This document shows, piece after piece, positions 1-12,318 of a DNA stretch of 64,000 bases; positions within the stretch are counted from its first letter, which is position 1; every line of letters begins with the position of its first letter. Source of the stretch: Blasia pusilla (taxonomy: Eukaryota; Marchantiophyta; Marchantiopsida; Blasiales); assembly GCA_050084515.1 (NCBI GenBank), contig CM114273.1, positions 32,984,001 to 33,048,000 of the forward strand, given 5' to 3'. Under the pieces are notes generated by a model. It searched no databases, was not told where the DNA came from, and saw nothing but the letters and a program-made list of their open reading frames with translations. A program made the position numbers and the translations under genes.

Positions 1-2658
1 TTCTTGATCCAAAACCCTATATCAATACTAAATTTCGTGTACCTTCATCACTCTATGAATGGCAATTATCAATTGTAGCATGCTCATAAACGCCCCCATA
101 GACTCTCATCCGACCTTAACTAAGAACAACTAAAAACACATACGATCCCATGCTAACTCATGGCATCCCAACATCAAATTTAGAAGTACCAAAATATTTC
201 CAATATATTAAATAGATTTCTCACAAGGTCACCATAGTGCTCAACAACTGAGAACATTCTCTCTCAACATCTGAGAACATTATCCGATACCTCATGTCGA
301 ACTTATGCCCAAACAACCTCATTGACTACTTTATGATCGTTTTTATGGATTGCCATCAATATTCTACCTAGAGCAAACTATGTGTGCCTCATTTCAAAAT
401 GCTGCAACTCCTTGTGGCTATGTTGTACCAATCGTACTCTTAGTAAAAGAAGAGGCATAAATTGTACTCTATCATCCTTCCAAACTCGTAAAACACATGT
501 CTTCTCCTATTAAAATTGTCTGCAATAAAGTTAGGGCATAATCTATTCTTGTGACTCCACAACTCCAACCAATAGCCACCATGGATTTGGGTCATGAATT
601 GAATAGGAATTTTGTAAGACCTCCACCATTACCAAATCGCCACAATTATAACAAGTTGATGATAATCAAGCTCTTTTCATTGTGGGCACAATTTATTATA
701 TTTCTAAAAATATCAAGAGGACATCATATGCATTCCCAAATTGAATATTGAATAAAAATACTGTGTCATCGAAGATGTTCATATACTAGGGCATTGAGTT
801 TTGCAAGGGATCTCAAACCTCATGTGGTAAAGCATTACCCAACCACTATTTCACGAGAATCAAGATCACCTTGAGACGGATGAATTAACCAAACAAATAA
901 TCCTATTGTTGCATAGGGATCTATACAAGAATTACATGCTAGAAATGATCTTCAAAATTTCATGGTTATTTGCCTAATAAACACGCATCTTTGAAAAAAA
1001 ATTTACCTTGATTTAGATCTTGTGAACGACAATCTCTTTCTCCTAAAATCATTTATTACGGTGATAAGGTGTTGAATCTACATCATCCTTTTGTACTGAT
1101 ACATACATACTCCCAACAAGCCAAGACAAAGAATTAGGCCTACAATGTTTGAGAACTTGCTTGTTACATATCATTTTGAGACGAACGAATTGAAGGTTTC
1201 ATGGAAAGATTACTTTTAATAGAAAACCATGATAATGGATGTTACAATGTGGCACAATAGTTTGAGAGAGCATGAAATTTACCATCGGTCGTTGTGTTAC
1301 TAGAGGGACTCTATGAAAATAAATCATCATAAGTTCACATTTTGAAATTCTTCACTAGAATTATGGCAGAAAATCTCATCACTCATGGCTATAACCATCA
1401 CAACTTTCAATGGTGATGATTTAGGATTGTTTTCTCTCATCATCTCTATTAGAGACAGAAGAATATCATACCCATTTCCTAAATAGTGCAAAATGGGGTT
1501 GTGACACCTTCAAAAGCAACCACAAATTATTTAGGCAACCACGTCTATTCACCAGAGAAATTTTGAACATCCAACATAAAGTCCCATTTTTCTAATGAAT
1601 CCCCAGATCATCATCGGTCCATTCTCCTACGTTTTGGAGATAAGTATCCTCACTCACTTATTTCAGCGATTATAGAAGAGGAATGCAACAAGTATATGAG
1701 AGAGAAATGACTATTTGAGATCACCCACCTTTCATAGATCTACATGAAGAGAAGACTCTATTGTTGCCTTTCCACAACACACACTAGCTCCTTTACATGC
1801 TCTAGCTCCTCTGCGAAATCTCATTTACCCTCAAATGAGGAGCAGTGACAAGGAATTCTTACATGCATAGGAAAGAGACCATGAAAGGTCTGGTGGAACT
1901 TTATACTCTCATAGGAGTGGTCATGGAGTAAGAGGTTGTTGGGGGAAGGAAGAAGGGCAATTCATAAAAAGCAGAAGTGCGTTTGGAATATACAGGAGTG
2001 TAATTTATGCACCTGATCTGACTCTACCACTAAACAAACCTCATGTGTTCCCAGCACCCATTTGTATTTGATTGATTCTTTGTTCATTTACTGGTCTGGG
2101 GATTCTAGAGGCAACACTACCATGAAACTCAGTTCTACAGAAAATCCCATAAATACCTCCTCTCATAGTAATGCTGGACTTAGTTCTTGAATCTTGGCCT
2201 GCACATTAAACATGAGCAAGTGTGTCAATTTGACTTGTCAAGTTATGCTGGGCAGCAGGCAAGTGTCTTGCCTTGACTAGTCCCATCTTAGAGACGTGGA
2301 CAAACCTCAACGACCACTTAGAACACTTTCATGGTGCACTTCTGAAACAAAATCTGTATTTTCTTCAGCCTTGCCCTATCCCATTCCACCTCATATTTCC
2401 TTGACGTTAAGTTCCAGAAGAATCCCTCTCTTTCTTTCTAGCCCCACTTCAAGAATAGATCAGATTCGAATTATCCAACTTGAAGATTCCCAATGCAATC
2501 CACCTATATATGTCATTCATCAATCCCGAACAACCCTAGAGCCTCAAGATGCTCAGGCAATATTTCACACAGCCTTTTCGTACCTCTTAAGCACGGGAAT
2601 ATATTCATGAAACGTCAAATTTAACCATCAAAGACTCAATGGTACAAAGTTGTGCATA
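1..2658. other. AT-rich stretch without a recognised gene
   Basis: No ORF here resembles a protein I recognise and no splice-connected exon chain is apparent. A short plus-strand ORF at 551-751 vaguely recalls the linker and zinc-knuckle area of copia Gag proteins (basic, His/Asn-rich), but its cysteines are missing, so this is at most a decayed relic. The 3' untranslated region of the multifunctional-protein gene should occupy part of 2300-2658. Confidence 0.5.
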
Positions 2659-5600
2659 CTAAACTCTGTAGCCTGCAAGTCTATTATACCCGTGAAGCAG
2701 ACGAGCACTTACCAAACTGCTTCTTGCAGCAATAACCCTTACAACACTGTTTTTTGCAGCGATAACCTTCTCCAGGCTTCTACAGGGTTTGAAGAAACTC
2801 TCCATTGACATTGAGCGATATAAGTCTGCCCACTTGTTTAGCTGAGAATGGATGTGTTCAACTCCGATAGAATCTCCCCAGAACACAATGCCACCCCTGC
2901 CAATATCAGGCTCGTACAATAACAATTGTATGAGCTTGGCAAGATCAACATCTACATCTACTGTCAGCACCCTTAACAGACAGAAGTTAGGACTACCAAA
3001 AGCTCATTTTACGTTGAACAATACCTGTATCTTGGGAAACCCATTCCCATGATGGTGGCGAGGTCAAGGTCTGAAGCTCGTAAGACGACTCTTTCTTCCA
3101 GAACACGACAAGCCTCATTGACGACAGGAAAAAGGACCATCTCCAGCACCTCCTTATCTGATAAAGGGAACTCCTGTTTTGTAGATTGAGAGACCCCCAG
3201 ATTCAATATGTTGCTGCCCTTAGCATGTAAAAGTTGTACACAGACGTTCTTATTCTTGTTGCTTAGTAATACATCCATTACTACATCATCGCATCAATCA
3301 ACATTGAAAACCAGCGTGTACCAGTACTTCCCTAGTATATCTAAACGCCTTTGCTCAGTTTGGACAAAAGGAGACTTCCTAGGTTGATCCATGCATTGTT
3401 TTGATTCAATACTCTCTAGATCCAAATCTACCAGCTTATCAAATGGACCTGAGAACTTTCGTGGAACAGACAAGACATTATCACACTTTGTCCATCTCCT
3501 TTCCATCGGAAGTTACATACAACCTTCAGATAGGGGTCCAGCCCTGCACGCCTGCGAGTCTCAGAAATTATTTCCACAATCTCTGGTGCAGGCTGCTCTT
3601 TTCTTAACCCTGGGACATAGTTGTAGTATCCCTTTCCTGTCTTCTCACCTTCAAGCACAGGACGCACAAGCCAACATGAGCCATCGTTACCCACCCTAAA
3701 AATATGAACCATCCTTTGAGATGATGAGCACATGCAAGTCATTGAAGCCCCATAAACTTGTTCACTGAATCTAGTATACCCATTCTGAGGGTCAGCAATT
3801 TAAATTAATATCATGTGTGTCGAATTTTGAGATATTTACTACTTGCATTAAACTTGTTAACGAATGTAAAACCCACTTCTCAACCCAAATATTTTTTTGG
3901 GCAGTGAAAGAAGTCAGCATGCATTTCACTGGTCAGTTTCTTATGTCTTACCAAGGCGATTGTTCTCAGAAAGTACACGAGCTAAGCTGACACCATCCTT
4001 TAACCTGAAGACGCGATCTGGATACATGGCATACCAACCCGATGCAACTGCTACGGAAATTTGAATTCCTGCCATATCATTCATACTGTTCCACCAATGG
4101 CCCACCGAATTTCCATACTTATCTGTTATAATACCTTAAAAGGAAACACTAGGATGAAGAATGCAAGAGAAATTCCCTTCTCAATTTCAGAAAGTAAGAG
4201 TTTGACTGCAGGGACTTACCGGAATGGACCCATGGGCATACCAAAATTGCTTAAAATCGAATCAATCCGATAGGGGTGTATGCCGAGGTTGATGACAAGA
4301 AAGTTTGCACTCATGAAGTAAGGGAAAAACACTCGGTTCACTGCAAAGCCACTAGAACTCTTTACCATAATTGGCACTTTCTTGAGGGTACTTGTAAATT
4401 TCATCAGATTCAGCTGCACCTGAAGTGAAGTGTGCTCTGACTTCACCAACTCCAAGAGTGGCATTAGATGTGCAGGACTGTCACATGGAAACCAATTTAC
4501 AAGTCACCAAGGCACTGCGTAAGCAATGTGCAGTATCCAACAAAAATTGGGAATCATCAACTGATCTCAAGAAGTGGCCTGATGTCCTTTGGATGAAAGG
4601 TGTTCAATTCTTTATAACCTGAAAAAGTGGGTACCAGCAATTCGATCTTGGCTGCGAGTCAATTTCCCCACAATATTTAGATCTATGGCAGATGTGTTTG
4701 TCGCCAGAATGCAGTCTGGCTTGCAATATCTCTCGAGATCCTGGAAAATTTTCTGCTTTACTTCTGCATTTTCAACAACTGCCTGCACTTGTTTTCACAG
4801 CACATTCTCAATCAGCCATCTTCACAGAATAGCCAGTTTGCTGCATCAGCAAGTCTAGTCAATGCACCAGCTACTATTTCAACAGTCATTTTCCAATTTA
4901 AACAACTCTTTTCCCATGAAGAGTTTCCACAGACTTATTATTGACAAGAACACCTAGAAAATTAACATTGCTGAAGTACCTCAATAACAATATCGACATT
5001 CCCCAAATCCCGGTAGTCCAATGTGCCCTTCATGAGAGTAAGGATACTTTGTAGCTTCTCTTGTTTAAGAGCTCCACGTTTCACAAGACTTTCCAGGTTG
5101 GCTGAAAAGCCAAAAACACTTCCCAATATGAGTTGCTTCCACATTTTTAGATGTACAAACAGTTTTCACATCCATATTGAGAGAAGACAAATATTCCTTC
5201 ATGACCTTCAGCGCACCAACAATCCAAGTGTCAAAGATTTCCTAAAGCATACTCTTGGACATAGCACTTCAAACCTTTTATGAGTTTCATCCCACAGTCC
5301 AGAGCTTTTGCATCCACTTCCTTGAGAATGACAGGAATTTGCTGAAGAACTAGCGCTGTGGCAATCCCAGAGCCCATTAAACCCACTCCAACAACTGCTG
5401 CACTCTGCATGGGTCTTGCAATGAAACCCTGATCTGTCACACCAGGAACCTGCCACCTGACTTCGGTTAGAGTTGCTTTGATGGCTAATTACAATCACTC
5501 TGCAACGGTATTTTTATTTGCAGTGCCTTTGGTGGAGAGTCCCCTAAACGTTCACAGGACACATCTACCGTTATTGGCAGCTAGAGGACCGATGAGACCT

Positions 5601-8600
5601 TAAATACCGTAAGACAGGATGTCTTTCTCAGACCCTTCATTTTGTATCAGTGTGAGTGAACATGTGACTTATGTGGAGAGTCAAAAACTTAACATGAACA
5701 TTAAAGTCAATCAGTTCTCTAATGGATTTGTAAATTTCATTTACTACTACTCTTTCACACGACTACTACAGATAATGACATCTTCCTCCGAGCTAAACAT
5801 GAACTGCATTGATAGAAAAAGGCTGCCATGAACTCATAGCAAGTCACGTTGAAGGCACTCAAATATCACAGAAAATTTCACTCCAACATACTTTGACAAA
5901 CACTAACCTTAGCAGCTGCACGTTCGGCAAAGAAGGCATGCATCATGCCCGCTGCTGAGGGAGTGGTCTTAAGGACCCCGCTTATCTTCTCTTCCTGGTT
6001 ATGAAAGCCACGACTGGGACAGTTAGCTGATGGTACACTTCATACAAACCATTTCTTTTTGGAACCATACAAAAAGGTGGTTCAACAAAAAGGTGGTTCT
6101 CTCTGAAGTTAAGCAGTTGAGAGTATTTATCTGGGCATGACAAGACATCCTTGACAAACTCATCCTTGTAGTTGAGATAGACGGGGACGCATCTGTCAGA
6201 AGTAGGGAACATCTGCTTACGATCACAAAACTACATGCAATACAGATATGTCACTCGGGAATGAGATAACAGCTGGCCAATCCTTCTTCAAAGGGGATCC
6301 GTATAAATAAGTCAAAAGGCCAGAGGTTGGAGAGAATAGGAAGTGACTCGACCAGAATGGTTCCAGCAATAGGCCCTTTCGATATCCCTTCCTCTACCGC
6401 CTCCAAACATCCAGATGGATGTGGTACATTCCGAAATAGTTTCTTGGCTTTGACTCTTGCGTCATTGATCACTTTGAGGGATAATTCAATAGAACCTAAG
6501 TGATCGGTCCGGTTTAGAGACCTGTGCCAAGGCTTTCGACCTGCTGCAATATCCAAGGCCCACCTTCTTGCCTCAACAATTAGTCTCTCAGGAGTTACAA
6601 CAGCATCGACCAATCCGCTTTTGAGGGCTTCATCTGATGAAATCAACTTTGCCATCTGCTCTGACAAAATACCAAACAACATTTACTCAACTGTAAAAAT
6701 CCAAAAGATCTCCTCTTCCACTTTTAAATTCAACATTCACTATTTATCAGCACAAATACTGCCCCTGCGATTCCTTCCATTGATTTTCACTTCATCTGTG
6801 AAATAAAACAAACCTTTCCACAAGTCATCTTCAAAGATGGGAGACCGTCACCTTTCCAAGTGCTACAATCTTAGGCCTGTTCCAAGAGCACCCATCCACT
6901 TTTTCGGCCTGGAGTTAACCCCCTTGTCTACTAAGGCCCTAAACAGCCAACTAACTTTTATGACTGATTCTCCATGACAATACATTCAACTCTCTTCTGT
7001 TAGTCTCCAACTCTCATCTTGTTTTCCCCCCAGATCTAGTTGGCTTAGTGTGTGAAGCTCCTACCACAGAGCAAAAACCTACGAGCTTACCAGCATCATG
7101 TCAAGTGCCTTCTCCAGTCCAACGAGTCGGGGCAGCCTTTGTGTGCCTTCACACGAGATGACAAGATGTTCTTTTAGTGCATATAAGACCTACACCAAGC
7201 TTGCAACCATATGGAGACTACAGCAGGCACTGTAAGTCTTCGCTTAATAAACTGAACTTACCCCCGAGCCCTGGAATAATTCCAAGCTGCAATTCCGGCA
7301 ATCCCAAGGTTGTCTTGGGAGTTGCGAGGCGTGCATGGCAGCCCTGTCAAAGGAGAATGAAATACATTATTGATTAGCGTGCTACAGGTGTCAGGCACAG
7401 GCTCTCTGCCACCAAAGTACACGTCACTTACTCAGGTACAAATTCAATCACCATCTGAAAGCAAGTAACACTTAGTGTGGTCCATGCATGACACAGCTAC
7501 AACACTGATAACAGCTTTGGAAGGAAAGGCAAAGAGTGGCAGGCGATAAAGTTGAAGTAACCAAACAATCTACCAGTAAAGATGATTACCATCGCAAACT
7601 CAAGTCCTCCACCTAGTGCGAACGTTTCAATCGCTGCAACTGCTGACTTAGGACCACCTGCATCAGGGTAACATGTCAGCTCACTGTAACATCTTACATG
7701 CCATTGCAAGTAAGTGTTGATATCTTTTAAGGCACAGTTTGGACAGGGAAAAAGGAAAGAGACAAGACAGCTTAGTTTTGGATAGAAATTAATGCAATTC
7801 TATTTGGTCTCCATAAATATGTTGTAAAAACATAGTAACATGGAGTTTAGTATAGTTAATAGTAACTTTTAGAGTTAGTATAGATTTACATCAGTAATTG
7901 TGTGCATTACGATGGGTGGCAGACCCTAACCCTTAAACCCTAAAACCTAGAACTTCATCTTTTGGCTGTATATAACCCCTTGTGGGTGCCCTGCGAATTT
8001 ATATTCTCACACCTCTTCATACACAACTCTCTGAGCTTGAGGAGCTGATTGAGCAGCACTGAGTGTGCTTTGCTTACCTGATTGGAATGTTCTTCTGACC
8101 TAAGTAGTGCAGTGTGCTTTTGCTTATAGACTGAGTGGTCTGCTGATCCAGTGAGTCTTGTGATGCAAGGTGTCTTGTACTTCTAACCTGAGTGGTTGCT
8201 ATTGAGAAGTCTACTACAACTAACCTGAGTGGTGGTTGTTGCACTAAGTGTGCTTGTGAATGCTAGGTAGTCTCGTGGTACAGGTTGTCTAGTACTTTCC
8301 TCTCCAATCTAACCTGAGTGGTTGCTATTGCACTAAGTGTGCTTGTGAGAGCTACGTTGTAGAGAATCTCCGATATTTAAAAAAATACGATGCAAAGTCT
8401 TGCACTTGTATGGTCCATTTATAACCTCTGCCTAAAGGGTCTAAGACTCAAGGAAGATTGAATTCTACATATGGATTCATCTTTTGCCACATATACATTT
8501 ACTGCAATCTGACCAAACCTGTCAGCTTCAACTTCCCAGACGCCTACTGGCGTTGTGATTCATGCCTTGTAGTAAGAGAGTGGAGGCAGGGAATGGGATT

Positions 8601-10001
8601 GAACCTTGGAGATTAGCTACAATTCCAATACCTTCAATAACAGCATTCATCATCTCATGGCCTCGAAAATCTGGCTTCACGGTCTTAGCTGCTTCTGCAC
8701 CTATCAACATAAGAATTTCATGAGTCTTTAAAATAGACTCTTGAAGTAAGAATCCCATAGGCTAACTCAGAATACCAGATGATGAGTTTCATTGAAACTT
8801 CCACCCATCAGAAAATAGACTCTCCAAACTGCAGAAGGGCTCTCAAACTTGATATGAAATTTCCCAACGAAGACTGATATGAACCTCAGTTCTCCAAACC
8901 TATAATGCAATCCCTCAACTTAAGAATCCACGAGGTCCCAGAGCATCAGAAGTTAACAGACAGTATTTCACAAATCCTGGGCCTACAGAGTGTTCATACA
9001 ACTTCAAACAGTGCACCTTTAATACTCTCTAAGTCCTATGCAGCGAAGTTGGGAGAAACATGGGCAGCCTTTACCTCCGGCTTCCTTAAGCTGCATTGTC
9101 CGGATGTCAAATCCACCACAAAATTTTCCAGCAGCACCTGTTCGCAATGAAAAACCACCATCAGCCATTTTTTCACCTTCACATGCTATATTTTACTGAC
9201 TATAAAATAGGATATCTTACAACAGCATGTATTTCAACAGATTTTGTAAGAAACTTCCTCATTAGTCAGTTATTAAGCTTCCATGAAACCTGAATAGCTT
9301 CGTCCCTCGTTTTATATCAGGTCGCTTTTCAGTGCTCTCTTGAGGTTTTCACCAGTGTGCAGAAGAGATCAGTAGGGACAAGTTTTAAAGCTACACCCGA
9401 ACATAAACGTGCCATGGAACCCCACGCCAAGCCACCATGCACGAACAGAAAGTCGCGAGTGATCAGGGTGGGATTTCCATTCCGACGTATTACCTGTCAA
9501 AACAATGGCCTTCACATCTGTCCGACGATGTGCTTCCTTGAAGCTCGAGTATACTCCAATCATCACTGCAGACAGTACAGAACCACCGCCACAATCAGAA
9601 ATAGCTTCTCCCCAACTGAGAATGGCTATCCCAACAAGGCTAAGCTCACGTCGACATCGCTGACTAAATCCTTGATCCTAGATGTTCATGGCCTAAACAG
9701 GTTCAAGAGGTGTCTTGCCTGTGTCAAACCTCTCCTCACGGCGCTTTTTATCAACTCGGCGTTGATGGCAGCCACACTGGTTCTTTTTTCGATAACATGT
9801 ACGAATTGACTGCACGGGTAGTTCATGTACGGGCATCCGTCCACATCTACCGGCATAAGACAGAGAAACTAATAGGACAGAGACCCTGTCAAGAGGTAAG
9901 AAGGTACCGTCATAGTTTATCGAGTTGACGGGCGGGTGATTCATGGTGATAATAGCGACTCCGTCATCCCCCACTTCCATCGTCACAGTTGAATTTGCCA
10001 T
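2659..10001 (-). CDS. Peroxisomal fatty-acid beta-oxidation multifunctional protein (enoyl-CoA hydratase / 3-hydroxyacyl-CoA dehydrogenase)
   Basis: Bifunctional enzyme that hydrates 2-enoyl-CoA and oxidises L-3-hydroxyacyl-CoA with NAD+ in peroxisomal beta-oxidation (MFP2/AIM1 family). I derive 17 exons on the minus strand: 9908-10001, 9494-9565, 9075-9137, 8605-8700, 7590-7657, 7262-7343, 7091-7146, 6353-6658, 5908-5994, 5275-5449, 4980-5101, 4619-4782, 4220-4477, 3952-4085, 3524-3648, 3025-3173, 2659-2896. They join in phase to 2,289 nt (762 residues; the family is about 720-760). The hydratase/isomerase part covers residues 1-308, with both catalytic-type glutamates in [10 protein letters not shown] (~126) and [12 protein letters not shown] (~147). 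The NAD-binding motif GVGLMGSG is at 329-336, the dehydrogenase His at ~459 in [16 protein letters not shown], and [11 protein letters not shown] follows. The exon 8 donor (GTCGAG) is weak. The C-terminus ends GYRV, not a clear PTS1, so the last exon may be mis-modelled. The start codon begins [16 protein letters not shown], matching the family start. It resembles MFP2 and AIM1 about equally; I leave the symbol blank. Confidence 0.93.
2708..2767 (-). repeat. 30-bp in-frame tandem duplication in the last coding exon
   Basis: Two adjacent 30-bp units (2708-2737 and 2738-2767) differ at only a few positions. Read on the minus strand they encode [10 protein letters not shown] followed by [10 protein letters not shown]. 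Each unit ends in a GTAAG donor-like string, so the duplication could also create alternative splice sites near the gene's 3' end. Confidence 0.8.
7816..8370. mobile_element. Possible LTR-like insertion in intron 4 of the multifunctional-protein gene
   Basis: The 947-bp intron 4 (7658-8604) is the longest of this gene. It contains a TATA-box-like TATATAA at 7969-7975 preceded by a C-rich tract. Downstream lies a transcript-leader-like stretch with short degenerate repeats of the form AACCTGAGTGGT near 8185, 8222 and 8311. That layout resembles the U3/R/U5 of a solo LTR. I could not identify clean ends or a target duplication, so the limits are approximate. Confidence 0.3.
7922..7952 (+). repeat. 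Degenerate plant telomere-like (CCCTAAA) repeats
   Basis: About 30 bp reads as consecutive variants of the plant telomeric heptamer: CCCTAAC, CCTTAAA, CCCTAAA, ACCTA. It sits just upstream of the TATA-like box inside intron 4. Such telo-boxes are known in plant promoters and as interstitial telomere relics; which applies here cannot be told. Confidence 0.5.
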
Positions 10002-12318
10002 CTTATCTAGCGTCGTCCAAACCTCTTCAACTCCTGTGACTGTGACCCGGAGTCAGACACATTCACTATTTTTGACTGTAGCTCAAAATCCTGCGACCAT
10101 CGAGAGAGATGGAAATGATCACCCTTGACTGTTGCGTTTCCACATCGAACTCAACTCAACGAGAAACATAAATCGAAGCCGATTGCACCGAAACAAAACC
10201 CCGGATACCTTCACCTCTGGATCCCAATTACAGGCGTCACACAATTCACACGTGAACTATTGAGAAGTTCACTTCAAGCATGCGGTACTCGAGGATCCAA
10301 GAGCTGCTTGAGTCCTACAAAGAACCGTGCGGTCGCCCGGCGTCACTCACAGGAAATAGACTACCACGAAAGTACTCATACGGAGAAAATCCTTCAGCAC
10401 ATAGCGTACGTTGCTCGCGATACGATGTACAGCGAAAGTGATTGGAGGATCATTCTTCAGAAGCCAATTCGAGCTGCTTGTCAGAAGGCGTCGCTCAATT
10501 TTATCTTCGGTTAAGAATTCGAGGTATCCGAGCCTCAGTAATTGCAGTCAGACGACTGCCAAGCAAAGATCCCAACTCAAATTGGATCGCTGATAAGTTG
10601 AAGGAAGGCTTGAAGACTCGGCTAGAAGCCACGGACTCTACCAAAGGTCTCACAAAATTGAAATTGGAAGAGACTCTTGACAAGCTTGAGAACCACCGGG
10701 GACCGTGAGTCCAGTACGTCGTGACCCGTATCATGATTCACAGACTCCGGACAGGTGCTTCCATCCTCTAATGATCTCCACGAAGTAACCACTTCCTATC
10801 CTGATCAATTACCACTACACGGCGTCTCTGGGCATTCTCGTCCGAAATATTCAACTACCAAAAATCACCACAATCAACAGCACTCTCCCTCAATTCCCCA
10901 CGGCCACAGAACAACAGGCACGGGTCCTCAGCTCGTACAAGCGAGAAGAAGACACAACCCCGAATTAGACGACGAAACGCACCCGATTCTCCCGCGTCTG
11001 TAAGAAATACTCAAAACTCCACTCAACAAGCGCCACCATCGCCGGCAGCAGAAGCGACAGCAACACAGAAGACACACTGAGACGTCCAATTCCATGCACA
11101 CCCTCCACTCCTCAAAGTGGCGAGACACAACATTGAGGAAATCTCCTCGGAGACAAGCCATGCAGAGCAAGAATTCGCAATTTCAAGCACGCACCGGCTC
11201 CCTCAACAGCCCCGGCCACTAGTTCTCCGCAGCTCACCTTCTCATCTTGCCACAGCAATTCCTCGTAGTTGCAAAGGCGACGACCCAATTGAACACATCC
11301 AAGGCGCTGAAAACCCCCTGAACCGTATTTCAAACGAAAGATTTGCGGAAGCGGGAAGCCCATAGGTGAGGGGGCCCAGTCGCGCAGACGTAATAATAAT
11401 AATATAAAATGACGCAAATGATTCCGAAATTAAAGTACCTTCGAGTAAGAACCGACTTACAACCCTTCCGAAAGAAGCTCTGCTGCGCTTCTCCACAAGT
11501 CGACGAAATGACGATCCCTGGACCCTAAACCGCTCCTGACGGAATGAAAGCCGTTAGCTCGTCCACGCGCGCTGGGACGGATGGGGAAGGGCAGGCGACT
11601 TCGCCCGATGCGCGGCGCGAGAGACCTCTCGGCTTTGCGACTCCGAATCTCAAGAAACATCAGGTCCCGCGAATTTGGCTGGCATCGTCCGCCCGCGCTC
11701 AAGAAACCAAAGCGGATGACAATTCTCCTCCGAGTCCATCTATCAATCCATCTTCAACCGTCGGCGCCACCCTCCACCATCGCTCGCTCGCTCCACTACA
11801 GATAAATCCTGGGACAGCTCTCCTTCTAATTCATCGCCGCCATCCCACTCAACTCGCTCGCTCGCTCGATCTCTCGCTGCAACGGGAGTCCCTCATCCGA
11901 ATCTTCCGATGAGTGAACAAATCAATCAATAATAGTAAGTTCCAGCTCTGCAGCACGAATCCGATCGAATGATGCCTGCAGCGAAGTGGACTCTGGAGCT
12001 CAACGAAACTCTGACTCAGCTCGACTTTTCCCCTTTCCTACGGGACCTGACGTTTCGTCTTTCGAATCACTCCCTCCATGTAGCCGCAGCCCTCTACATT
12101 TCACACTTTAATGACAAATACATATAACGTTTTTTTCGTTTATTTGCAATGTTCGGTAATCGGGAGTGTGAGCTTGAGCTTTCCGTGTCCGTTCTGTCGG
12201 AGGGCGTACCTATCGTCGTCTTGAATGTGCTGCGTTTCTTACGCTCTTTTCGGACCTCAATGTGCGGTGCACTTTTAGGACCTTACTGGTGTATATCCAC
12301 TTTATTATAAAATAAACC
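10002..12318. other. CpG-rich upstream and intergenic region, no recognised gene
   Basis: This holds the promoter and 5' leader of the minus-strand multifunctional-protein gene. From about 10900 to 11920 it is unusually rich in CG dinucleotides and contains CTCGCTCGCTCG-type tracts (11840-11880), typical of transcribed plant leaders. Several short ORFs run on both strands (for example 10442-10708 and 11544-11912, plus) but none resembles a family I know. A divergent transcript starting near 11500-11900 is possible but unproven. Confidence 0.4.

Noticed and set aside
3648-3742. Extending exon 15 of the multifunctional-protein gene upstream through the longer open frame
   Set aside because: The longer frame does not join in phase with exon 14. 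The acceptor at 3649-3650 does, and yields the family-typical [11 protein letters not shown].
9357-9809. 150-codon plus-strand ORF
   Set aside because: It overlaps a minus-strand exon and introns of the multifunctional-protein gene and shows no domain.
11544-11912. 122-codon plus-strand ORF in the CpG-rich block
   Set aside because: Composition is that of a transcribed leader and simple CTCG tracts; no domain or splice-linked continuation found.
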